A model generated the notes under the pieces. That model ran no database searches. It saw only the letters and a list, made by a program, of their open reading frames with translations, and was not told the origin of the DNA. Of a DNA stretch of 64,000 nucleotides, positions 24,855-35,069 are shown one piece after another (within the stretch, counting starts at the first letter, position 1; the number at the start of each line of letters is the position of its first letter). The stretch is taken from assembly GCA_016791475.1 (NCBI GenBank), contig JAEUWI010000012.1:62001-126000 (forward strand), in the 5' to 3' direction. This DNA comes from Candidatus Hydrogenedentota bacterium. Lineage in GTDB: Bacteria > Hydrogenedentota > Hydrogenedentia > Hydrogenedentales > JAEUWI01. The position numbers and the translations under genes were made by a program.

Positions 24855-25046
24855 AATCCGCGAAGCGGATGGCAGTCAATAGCCTGGGGCGTAAGCCCCA
24901 GGAACCTTGGCAACGTAGCGATGAATCCGCGAAGCGGATGGCAAATCCGCGTCGTATTGCTCTACCATCCGCTTCGCGGATTCAAACGAATTGCGGAACG
25001 TCGACCCGGGGCTTACGCCCCGGGCTATTGACTGCCGCTCCTGCGG
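24855..25046. repeat. REP-like inverted repeat cluster
   Basis: Arms 24855-24902 and 25005-25046 are imperfect reverse complements sharing GGCAGTCAATAGCC and a GGGGCGTAAGCCCC core. The palindrome ATCCGCGAAGCGGAT occurs at 24856-24870 and 24925-24939, and the variant with CTTCG at its centre at 24967-24981. No gene is visible from 24667 to 25183. It looks like a REP/BIME-type element. Confidence 0.8.
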
Positions 25047-25183
25047 AGCTAATACGGGTTCCAGCGTGCGGAACCCGACGCAATTCATGTCCCCCGCGTT
25101 GTCACTGCGACCAATGTAACGGCGGAACGGCAGAGCCGGTGGAATAGCTTGGATTCAGGGGCGACGAGCGAGTCTGACCAGAC

Positions 25184-27057
<1,874 letters not shown>

Positions 27058-27061
<4 letters not shown>

Positions 27062-28500
27062 GGCGTCTCCAATCTCATCTGCACAGGAACAACCTTCTCC
27101 CGCCCCTCTGTAGAGCCGGGGAGAAATGTAAAAACCGTTCGTCCCTCGGCTGGGCTTCGGGCCAGGAAGTAGCCCTGGCCGCCCGTCGTAAACTGGAGGT
27201 TCGTCGGTTCCGAACCTTCAAGTCCGGGGTAGAGATCGGCCACTTGCTCGGTATGCCATTCTCCATCCACGAGTCGGGCCCACCACAGCTCTTCGCCCGT
27301 GGCGCCATCGTCCGCCGAGAAATAGAGTCCCTGCCCATAGGCAACGAGATTGTAGGGGTCTCCCGAACCCGGGCCGGGCATCAAGTCGACAACACGACGT
27401 GTGCCGGATGGGGTGCCATCCGTAACCCAGAGTTCCTGCCCGCACGTGTCGTCTTTCGCACGAAAGAACACGTGATCACCGGCGGCAACGAAGCCATAGG
27501 GGTCGCTGTCATGGGGGCCTGGGTTGATGTCGGAGAGCAACCGGGTTCCTGCGGCCGTCCCGTCGGTGATCCACAGCTCCTTGCCATATTCTTGAGTGGA
27601 AGCCTGAAAAAGTACGCGCTCTCGCCAGGTGAAAAACTGAGAGGGCCCGGCGGATTCTGTGCCGGGCTCCAGATCCAGGAGCACGCCGAATTCCCCGGTA
27701 TCTTTCTCATAGTGCCACAGCTCCCAACCGTGGGCGGAATCGGAGTTCGCAAAAATCAGGCTGGCGCCGAGCTCTGTCATGGCGCCGGCGCCATCTTCCA
27801 CATCGACCAGCGTGCGAATTGCGCCTGTTGCATAGTCGTAGCGAAAAAGTAAGCAACCGCGCACCGCATCGGCATAGGCGACAACATACGCGCCTTCGGT
27901 GTCTGGCAGCACCGTTGGCGACATGGGCAGTGAACTCTGAACGCCGGCATAGAAATCGGACACCATGGCGGTTTGCTGCGCACTCACGGCATTGGTACAC
28001 CACAGTTCCCGACCGGCGGTTAAGGTCGTGGCGTAGAACAAGATCAGTGCATCACTCGACCCGACAACGATGGGTTCGCTTCCCATGGGGCCTGGGATGA
28101 TGTCCTTAATCAATTCGACGGTACACAGGTCACTGCTGATGCTGCCCAGCCAAAGTTCCTCACCACTAACCGGGGTGCTCGCACTGAATACGAAGTCGCC
28201 TAGACCGCGCATTCGGAAATGCCGGGGATTGCTGGAGTCGGGGCCAGGCGCCAAGTCTTGCACCATGCTGGTATTGCCGTGAAGATCCACGAACCACGGC
28301 TCGCGCCCATGAACCCCGTCGTCGGCGGAGAAAACCGCCTCGTTCCCGACGACGAGCAATTCCGATACCATCGGATCGTTCGCTTGGGGCATAACGCCGC
28401 CCAACACGGTGTCCGCTTTTCGGACGGAGCCCGAAGCGAGGACAATCAGCAGCAGGCCCACCGTGACCGGCAACAGCACGGAGAGCAGGTGGGGCCCCAT
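27058..28500 (-). CDS. Membrane-anchored ELWxTDGT beta-propeller sensor protein
   Basis: 480 residues from ATG 28500; the frame is open back to 28611. It begins with one hydrophobic helix (HLLSVLLPVTVGLLLIVLAS) without a cleavage site, then at least seven propeller repeats with the ELW motif: GREPWFVD, GEELWLGS, GRELWCTN, GWELWHYE, GKELWITDGTAAGT, GQELWVTDGTPSGT, GEELWWAR. The propeller would face the periplasm. The start lies inside the kinase reading frame (55-base overlap, -1 frame), just after a CCAGGGG-AACCAG-CCCCTGG hairpin. In related bacteria kinase, helix and propeller are often one polypeptide, so this may be the receptor half of a kinase split by, or expressed through, a -1 frameshift. 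The end overlaps the activator gene by 4 bases. Confidence 0.85.
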
Positions 28501-29450
28501 CGTTCCCAGGGGCTGGTTCCCCTGGAGGCAGGCAGGACAGGCGGGTTGTCCGGAAGGGCAACAGGCAATCGTGGGCGGTCGAGTTCTGTTGTGTCGCCGC
28601 GGTAGAGACAAGACTCCGGAGCACCGCGCAAGGCTTCGAGGGCCGTCGCTGCACTGGACGGGCGCCCCTCTGCGTCCCGCGCGAGGAGGGAGTCAATCAG
28701 ATCGGAGAATTCGCCCGAAATATCCGCGCGAAGTGATTTCAGCGAAGGAAGCGTCGTAGAAAGTATGGCGTGCATGGTGGCCAGCGGGGTTGGGCCATGA
28801 AACGGTGCGGTGCCGGTAAGCGCCTCATACACAATTACGCCGGCCGCAAAGAGATCCCATTTAGGGGAAACGGGGCCGCCGCGCCATGCTTCCGGAGGCG
28901 TATACTGCGGCGTTCCCCACAGGGGCCCCGAGACCGGATCCGGCGCACCGCCATCGAGATTCCCATCGTAAAGCGCCCGCGCGATACCGAAGTCGGTGAG
29001 CACGAGGTGACCAGCGCGATCGACAACAAGATTGCCCGGCTTCAGGTCGCAGTGAACTATACCCTGATCATGGCAGGCCTGCAAGGCCTCCAGTAATTGC
29101 CCCAGTAGGTCTGCCGCCTGTGTGGGGGGTAAGGGGCCGGACCGAAGCAGCGCACTCAGCGGGGTGCCTTCAACGAACTGCATTTCGATGGCAATTCCGC
29201 GTGCATGTCTGTCGACGCGATAGATTCGCACCACGTTGGGATGCTCAATCCGGGCGGATTTCTTTGCCTCCCGCTCAAACCTTGCCCGCGCATTCGCATT
29301 CTGGAGCAGGTGGGGATGCAGAAGCTTCAGGGCCACGCGCCGATCCAGCCGGGTGTCCCACGCCTCGTGGACTACGCCCATTCCCCCGGATCCAACGACC
29401 CTGAGAAGCCGGTAGGCGCCCAATATGTCTCCTGCTGATTCCGCGTTCAT
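28446..29450 (-). CDS. PknB-type Ser/Thr protein kinase
   Basis: 334 residues from ATG 29450; an upstream extension to 29633 looks non-coding. The complete catalytic domain covers residues about 10-275: glycine loop GSGGMG, VALKLL lysine, Glu in the C helix (FEREAKKSARIEHPNVV), catalytic loop IVHCDLKPGN near 133, TDFG near 152, PPEAW and WDLFAAGVIVYEAL. The residue before the catalytic Asp is Cys instead of Arg (a non-RD kinase), so activation-loop phosphorylation may not be needed. The last 50 residues (RSRWACC end) look like an out-of-frame tail over the start of the next gene. No membrane helix of its own. First gene of kinase-propeller-activator. Confidence 0.92.
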   Translation of the reverse strand: MNAESAGDILGAYRLLRVVGSGGMGVVHEAWDTRLDRRVALKLLHPHLLQNANARARFEREAKKSARIEHPNVVRIYRVDRHARGIAIEMQFVEGTPLSALLRSGPLPPTQAADLLGQLLEALQACHDQGIVHCDLKPGNLVVDRAGHLVLTDFGIARALYDGNLDGGAPDPVSGPLWGTPQYTPPEAWRGGPVSPKWDLFAAGVIVYEALTGTAPFHGPTPLATMHAILSTTLPSLKSLRADISGEFSDLIDSLLARDAEGRPSSAATALEALRGAPESCLYRGDTTELDRPRLPVALPDNPPVLPASRGTSPWERWGPTCSPCCCRSRWACC

Positions 29451-29817
29451 CGGAGAAAACTCGACAAAAAACGGATAGAATGGAGCAGAACCATGTTTAC
29501 AGGCGATGCTGTCGTCCAGAAAGGCGACATCAGCGTTCCCCGAAGGTGTTACGGTCCGTCGCACTCCCCGTGCGAAGGTTCCGCGGACATTCCAACCCAA
29601 TTTTGCCCTTAAAATTGGATATCCACTGTCCAAATTCTAGCACACTCCGTCCAAAGGCGGCAAGACTGAATTCTTATGTAGTTACCTATCTTGTCAACGG
29701 TCGGGGCTCCGGAGCAACCTGAAGGCCTCGCCCTCCGCATTATGCGGGAGATAGATAGCGGAGAAATGGAGCCACCGATTTCTGCTGATCGTGTGGTGGC
29801 TGACTGCGCGCCCTGTG
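29451..29817 (-). other. Intergenic region upstream of the kinase operon
   Basis: Relatively AT-rich. On the minus strand TTGACA (complement of 29692-29697) could be a -35 box, but the best -10 (AAGAAT or AGAATT) is poor. No -24/-12 element was found. No gene seen. Confidence 0.35.
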
Positions 29818-30092
29818 AATATGCGGCATTGCGCGTGCAGGCCCTTCCCACGGAGGATTCGTACTATTCCCAGTGGGCCAGTGCCGGTTTGCCCGCCCCG
29901 GTCGATCCCCCCGCGTGCAAAACCGTTTCGGATCCGCTAGAATTGCTGTGGTGGGCGCAGGCGAAGTTCCGGCGTGTCCATGATTCCAGTGTGCCGAGGC
30001 TCGTGAGAAGCGATGCCGTTCCGGGGAAAGGTGGCGCTGCCGCGATTCATGAAGGTGCAGCCGACAGACGAGACTTCCAAACTCCATTGGGG
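29818..30092. repeat. Copy B of the 260-280 bp repeat, overlapping the kinase start
   Basis: Aligns with 19709-19968. It runs through the proposed start codons (30013, 30049) of the hybrid histidine kinase to about codon 27, so the first residues of that protein are encoded by a repeated element. Confidence 0.75.
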
Positions 30093-32829
30093 CCGACCCG
30101 CGGTGGTCTTTGCCCTTTCCTTTGCATTGGCCGTTGCGCTTTGGTGGATTGAGGAGCGGAGCCATCGTGGTCGGTTGGCGCTGGAGACGCAGGTTACGGC
30201 CGAGCAGGTCGCGAGGCGCCTGTCGGACTGGATGGAGGATAGGCTGGCGCTGTCTTCTTTTCTGGCGGAGAACTGGGCGGGGGAGTACGCCTCCGACGAT
30301 GCGCATTTTGAGCGGGACGCGGGAGAATTCATCCGCCGCTTTCCCGGGTTTCAGGCGATTAACTGGATCGATCCGGAGCAGGTCATTCGCGTGGTGGTGC
30401 CTTCGGAGCGCAATGCTTCGGCGCTGAACGCCAATCTTCGGGCGCACCCGAGCGCGGAGGTGCGCGATGCCCTGGATCGGGCCGGGCGGGAACGCCGGCT
30501 GGTGCGGACACCGGCACGTATTGAATTGTTGCAGGGGGGGCGCGGCTTTGCGACCTACCGCCCGATCTTCAGCGATGATGGCCAGCTCCTGGGTTATGTG
30601 AATGCCGTATTCCGGGTCAACGAACTCATCGACACCTGTCTCGGCCGTCTGCAGGTGAATCAGCGCTTCCAGTTCGCCATACGGGAGGCCAACGGGGAGC
30701 TTGTCTATCCCGTGGATGCTTCGCCCGATTTTCTCGGCGGTCCGGGCGTCGCGGTGCAGTCCGTGGACGTTGCCGATCTGCCCTGGCGGTTCTATCTGGC
30801 GCCCTCGCCGGCATACGTGCTGCAGCAGCGCTTTGCCGCGCACCATCTCATCCTGCCGGTGGGGCTTCTCGTGGCTCTGCTGCTCTCGGGTTTCGAGCGG
30901 CGATTGATCCAGCGGAAGCGCGCCCTGGAGTCGAGTCAGCAGCAGTTTCAGGACCTCTTCGAGCAGGCCCCCGTGGCGTATTTCTCCGTTGGTTCCGACG
31001 CGGTGATCGAACGGGCCAACCGGGTTGCGGAAGTCATCACGGGCCGGGCACAGGACCGGTTGGTCGGCGCGAGCCTCTATGATTTGCTGCCGGAGGACAG
31101 CGAGCCGCGCACCCGGGCCCGGCTGTGCTTCGATGCCGTTCAGCGCGGGGAGCGGGTCCGAGGCGAGGAATTGCCCCTGCTGCGGGCGGATGGTGTTGTC
31201 ATCCGTACGGTGCTGTATGTGGACGGCGTGTACGACGAGCGCGGGTCCTTCGTCATGTTTCGCATCGCCGCCGTCGACATGACCGAGCGGCACGAGGCCG
31301 AAGAGGCCCGGCTGCGCCTTTCCGCCGCCATCGATCAGGCGGAGGAGGGGGTGGTCATTGCGGGGGTTCGGGGGGAGATTCTCTATGTGAATCCCGCGGC
31401 GGGTGTGAGCGCGACGGATGGCTCTCTCGGCGATTTCCTCCGGGCCAATGGGGCCGATCCGGAGAGCATCCTGGAGGTCGAGGGGGCTGTTGCGGGCGCA
31501 CTTCCCTGGCGCGGGTCCGGCCTCATTGATGGCCGCAACGGGCGCCCCACCCACGTGGTCGCGTCGCTTTCGCCCGTGCGCGATCCGAACGGCGCGGTGA
31601 CCAGTTTTGTGTACATCCAGCGGGACATCACCCACGAGGCCGAACTCCAGTCCCAGCTTCAGCAGGCGCACAAGTTGGAGGCCGTGGGCCGGCTTGCCGG
31701 GGGCATTGCCCACGATTTCAACAACATTCTACAATCGCTGCTGGGCTATGCGACCCTCGCGCGTAGAAATACGGCGAATCCGGGCGAAGTGACCGTCTGT
31801 CTGGACGAAATCGAGCGTGCGAGCCATCGGGCCGCCAATCTGGTATCGCACATCCTGGCCTTCGGACGGCAGGCCGCGGTGGACCGTCGCCCGATGCTAC
31901 TCAGGCCCGTGATCGAGGAAGTGGCCGCGCTCGTACGGGGCTCTCTTCCGGAGGGCATACGCCTGGGGGTGGTCTTCGGCGATTTGCAGCATGAAGTCTG
32001 CGCGGATCCCACGCAGATCCATCAGGTGCTGATGAACCTGGCGTCGAACGCCCTGCACGCACTTCGGGCCGGGGGCAGTCTCGACATCCGCTATGAGGCC
32101 GTGGACGTGTCCGAATCGGACCTCCAGCGCTGGCCCCTTCTTCAGCCTGGGCCGCATATGCGCCTGCGGGTGAGGGACAGCGGCGTCGGCATGGATGGGA
32201 AGACCCTGGAGCGCATTTTCGATCCCTATTTCTCCACCCGCGAAATAGGCACGGGCACCGGGCTCGGCCTCGCCACGGTTCACGGCATCGTCGAGAATCA
32301 CAAAGGCGTGATTTTCGCGGAGAGCTCGCCCGGCAACGGCGCCACGTTCACGATCCTCCTTCCGGCGTCCCCGGGCGCTGTGCCCGTGGCGGGTCCTGCG
32401 GAGACCGGGAAGGCGGTTGCGACATCGGAGGAAGAAAGTGCGGCGAAGTTGCGCGTGCTGTACGCGGACGACGAAGCGCAGATCGTGGACAGCATGCGTC
32501 GAATCCTGGAGCGTTTCGGCTTTCATGTTTCGGGTTATACGAGCAGTCGCGCGGCGCTGGAGGCGCTGCGCAATGCACCGGCCTCTTTCGACATACTGGT
32601 CACGGATTTGACCATGCCGGAAATGAACGGCATCGAACTGGCCGGGGCCATACTCGAGATCCGTCCCGACCTACCGGTGGTATTCTGCTCGGGCTACGGC
32701 GATACTTTTGAGCAGACTATGGCAGAGAATGCCGATCCCCGGCGTGTCTTTCTCCGAAAACCGGTGAGCGCCCGGACGCTCTCGGAGGAGATCAAGCGGC
32801 TCGCTTCACTGGCGGGCCTGAACACATAG
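30013..32829 (+). CDS. CHASE-PAS hybrid histidine kinase with receiver domain
   Basis: 938 residues from ATG 30013 (GAGAAG upstream); 30049 is an alternative, and the first 27 codons lie in a repeat. Membrane helix 1 at about 29-46, a periplasmic CHASE-type sensor (about 55-220; RRFPGFQAINWIDPEQ, FATYRPIF, LLGYVNAVFRV), helix 2 at about 280-298, two PAS domains (about 310-540), HisKA with the phospho-accepting His in GGIAHDFNNIL near 567, HATPase_c (NLASNALHAL N box, RDSGVGMD, GTGTGLGLATVHG), and a C-terminal receiver with the phospho-Asp in LVTDLTMPEMNG near 865. The NtrY/PilS-like HDFNN H-box is typical of kinases paired with sigma-54 activators. No output domain or partner regulator is adjacent downstream. 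Confidence 0.93.
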   Translation: MPFRGKVALPRFMKVQPTDETSKLHWGRPAVVFALSFALAVALWWIEERSHRGRLALETQVTAEQVARRLSDWMEDRLALSSFLAENWAGEYASDDAHFERDAGEFIRRFPGFQAINWIDPEQVIRVVVPSERNASALNANLRAHPSAEVRDALDRAGRERRLVRTPARIELLQGGRGFATYRPIFSDDGQLLGYVNAVFRVNELIDTCLGRLQVNQRFQFAIREANGELVYPVDASPDFLGGPGVAVQSVDVADLPWRFYLAPSPAYVLQQRFAAHHLILPVGLLVALLLSGFERRLIQRKRALESSQQQFQDLFEQAPVAYFSVGSDAVIERANRVAEVITGRAQDRLVGASLYDLLPEDSEPRTRARLCFDAVQRGERVRGEELPLLRADGVVIRTVLYVDGVYDERGSFVMFRIAAVDMTERHEAEEARLRLSAAIDQAEEGVVIAGVRGEILYVNPAAGVSATDGSLGDFLRANGADPESILEVEGAVAGALPWRGSGLIDGRNGRPTHVVASLSPVRDPNGAVTSFVYIQRDITHEAELQSQLQQAHKLEAVGRLAGGIAHDFNNILQSLLGYATLARRNTANPGEVTVCLDEIERASHRAANLVSHILAFGRQAAVDRRPMLLRPVIEEVAALVRGSLPEGIRLGVVFGDLQHEVCADPTQIHQVLMNLASNALHALRAGGSLDIRYEAVDVSESDLQRWPLLQPGPHMRLRVRDSGVGMDGKTLERIFDPYFSTREIGTGTGLGLATVHGIVENHKGVIFAESSPGNGATFTILLPASPGAVPVAGPAETGKAVATSEEESAAKLRVLYADDEAQIVDSMRRILERFGFHVSGYTSSRAALEALRNAPASFDILVTDLTMPEMNGIELAGAILEIRPDLPVVFCSGYGDTFEQTMAENADPRRVFLRKPVSARTLSEEIKRLASLAGLNT

Positions 32830-32875
32830 CCGGTGCGCCGTGAGGCGTCCCGGCTCGACCCCTGAAGGTATTTTC

Positions 32876-34948
32876 ATGAAGATTAATCCGCTCGTGTGCC
32901 TGTTCCTGTTCGTCTTTTCCGCGCCGGTCGTTCCGGCGGCCGAAGATGCTCCGGACACCGGAGATGAGCGGGCGTGGCTGGCCTTTCCCGATGGACTGGT
33001 GGGGACCGCGGACCCGCTGCGCTTTCTTATCGAAGGCGCCCAGGCATCGCTGCGCCAGCGGAGCGACCCCGAGTCGCGGGAGGCCTGGCTGGCGCGCGTG
33101 CCCGCCTTGAAGCGGGATCTTGCGCGGGGGCTGGGCCTCGCGCCTCTGCCCCCGAGAACGCCCCTCAATGCCCGCGTAACGGGTCGGGCGCAGCGCGCGT
33201 TTTATCGCGTGGAGAATGTGGTGTATGAAAGCCGGCCGGGATTTTATGTTTCGGCCAATGTGTATATTCCCGAGGGAATCGAGCTTCCAGCCCCCGCCGT
33301 TGTGGTGGCGGCGGGCCACGCCATGGACCACGGAAAAAACCACGATCTGTACCAGCTCGGGCAATTGAGTCTGGTGAAACAGGGTATGATCGTGCTGGCT
33401 TTCGACCCCATCGGTCAGGGCGAGCGCAAGCTGCCTGGTTTCGCCCATGACCTGGGCTATGGCTCCCTGCTGGTCGGCCAGACGAACGAAGGACGTATCG
33501 TGTGGGATGCGATCCGCGCGGTGGACTATCTGGTCTCCCGAGCGGATGTGGATGCATCGCGCATCGGCATCGCGGGCAACTCCGGGGGCGGCGAACTGGT
33601 GTTCTACGCCATGCCGCTGGATGAACGCATCAAGGCGGGGGCCTCGTTCTGCTTCGTCTGCTCCTACGACCAATGGATCGAAAAAGGGGGCAATCACTGC
33701 ATCTGCAATCACCTGCCGGGCATCACGCGGAAAATGGAGCAGTTCGAGATCATTGGGCTCAATGCGCCGCGGGCTTTTCTGGCCGGTAACGGTACGGAAG
33801 ACAAAATCTTTCCCATCGATGGCGTGCGCGATACGATCCGGCGCGCCGGCGCGATATACGCGTTGCATGGGGCGCCCGACCACATCGACGCCGTGGAGGC
33901 ACCCTTGCCACACGGCTGGAGTCAGCCCCTGCGCGAGGCGGGCGCGGGCTGGCTGAGTCATTGGCTTACAGGACAGGAGAGGAAAGAAGCCATCCCTGAA
34001 ACAGGCATCGTTGCGGAGGCACCCGATTCGCCCGATTTGAAGGCATTCAAGAGCGGCTCGATGCCGGAAGGCGCCGAGACGGTTATAACCTTGAATCAGC
34101 AACTGGCCCGTGAGCAGATCGGGACGTACGCGGCGGCGCCGTCGGATTCTAAGGCGTGGGAGTTGCGCGCGCCGCAATGGCGGGAGGAACTCTGGGCGAT
34201 CATGGGGGGTAGGCCCAAGCCCTTCGAGCCCACCGCCCGCACCGTAAACATCTTTGAGTGGGAGGGGCTACGCGTCGAAGTGCTCGCCCTGATGGTGGAG
34301 CCCGGCTTCGAAATCGGTGCGACCCTCGCCACCCCGGTGGACGGGGCCGCGTCCGATGTAGCATCGCTGTTTGTTGGGGGATTTGAGAGCCGTGGCGCTG
34401 CGCTGCGTGATGGTCGCGCGGCCGCCGCCGCACGCAACGGGACCGTATTGGTGATCGATCCCAGGGGATCGGGAGAAAGCGCGCGAAATCTCAATCAGCT
34501 TGTGAGCGGTGGAATCGTGATGGGCAGAGCGCTCTTCGCCCAGCAAGTGTGGGATGTGGTCCAGGCCGCGCGTTGGCTTTCCCATCGGAATGGCGCGCAG
34601 GTGACGGTACAGGCAAACGGCGAGGGTGATGGCGCCCTGCTGGCGCTGTATGCCGCCGCCCTTGAAGCGCCCTTTGAGCGCCTGGAGCTTCAGAACCTGC
34701 TCGCAAGCTATCGGTACTATCTGGAGAACGACCAGCCTCAGTCCATTCTGCTCTCACTTCCCAGCGTGCTGGACGTCGCGGACGTTCCACAGATCATCGC
34801 GCTGGCCGTGGCCGCGCCCATCCACATCGACGGGCTGATCGGTTTTGGCAAGGCGCGCTTGGCGGGCGAGCTTTCCGAGCGCGAGCTGGCCTATCCCAGG
34901 GCGGTGGCCGCGCTCACTGGACGCCAGGAAGGGCTGAAGCTGGAGTAG
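32876..34948 (+). CDS. Secreted tandem alpha/beta-hydrolase (acetyl xylan esterase-like)
   Basis: 690 residues from ATG 32876, with signal peptide LVCLFLFVFSAPVVPAA. The first domain (about 110-375) is a dienelactone-hydrolase/acetyl-xylan-esterase-type fold: VVVAAGHAMDHGK oxyanion region, AFDPIGQGERKL, nucleophile motif GNSGGGE, acidic residue in GNGTEDKIFP and His in LPHGWSQ. A second half (about 465-690; LFVGGFESRG, VLVIDPRGSGESA, a GEGDG in place of GxSxG) looks like a degenerate second hydrolase domain that lacks a nucleophile Ser. Such proteins are common among secreted carbohydrate esterases. It follows the hybrid kinase by 46 bases and could share its transcript. Confidence 0.8.
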   Translation: MKINPLVCLFLFVFSAPVVPAAEDAPDTGDERAWLAFPDGLVGTADPLRFLIEGAQASLRQRSDPESREAWLARVPALKRDLARGLGLAPLPPRTPLNARVTGRAQRAFYRVENVVYESRPGFYVSANVYIPEGIELPAPAVVVAAGHAMDHGKNHDLYQLGQLSLVKQGMIVLAFDPIGQGERKLPGFAHDLGYGSLLVGQTNEGRIVWDAIRAVDYLVSRADVDASRIGIAGNSGGGELVFYAMPLDERIKAGASFCFVCSYDQWIEKGGNHCICNHLPGITRKMEQFEIIGLNAPRAFLAGNGTEDKIFPIDGVRDTIRRAGAIYALHGAPDHIDAVEAPLPHGWSQPLREAGAGWLSHWLTGQERKEAIPETGIVAEAPDSPDLKAFKSGSMPEGAETVITLNQQLAREQIGTYAAAPSDSKAWELRAPQWREELWAIMGGRPKPFEPTARTVNIFEWEGLRVEVLALMVEPGFEIGATLATPVDGAASDVASLFVGGFESRGAALRDGRAAAAARNGTVLVIDPRGSGESARNLNQLVSGGIVMGRALFAQQVWDVVQAARWLSHRNGAQVTVQANGEGDGALLALYAAALEAPFERLELQNLLASYRYYLENDQPQSILLSLPSVLDVADVPQIIALAVAAPIHIDGLIGFGKARLAGELSERELAYPRAVAALTGRQEGLKLE

Positions 34949-35008
34949 GTCCGACGGAGGTTTGTCGCTGGGTGGTTCTGATGCGACCGCCCGATCCTGG
35001 GCAATGGG

Positions 35009-35045
35009 AAAAATGAGAAACGGGTCTTCCCCGAAGGAAGACCCG
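35009..35045 (-). terminator. Intrinsic terminator of the DEAD-box gene
   Basis: Perfect 10-bp stem, arms CGGGTCTTCC (35021-35030) and GGAAGACCCG (35036-35045), followed on the minus strand by TTTCTCATTTTT. The stem may also stop plus-strand transcripts of the esterase gene. Confidence 0.85.
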
Positions 35046-35069
35046 CTTCGAACTTGCTGTTAATCAGGC

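Noticed and set aside
29740-31713. 657-codon minus-strand frame opposite the hybrid kinase
   Set aside because: Sense strand encodes CHASE, PAS and HisKA motifs; the minus frame has none and runs through the repeat.
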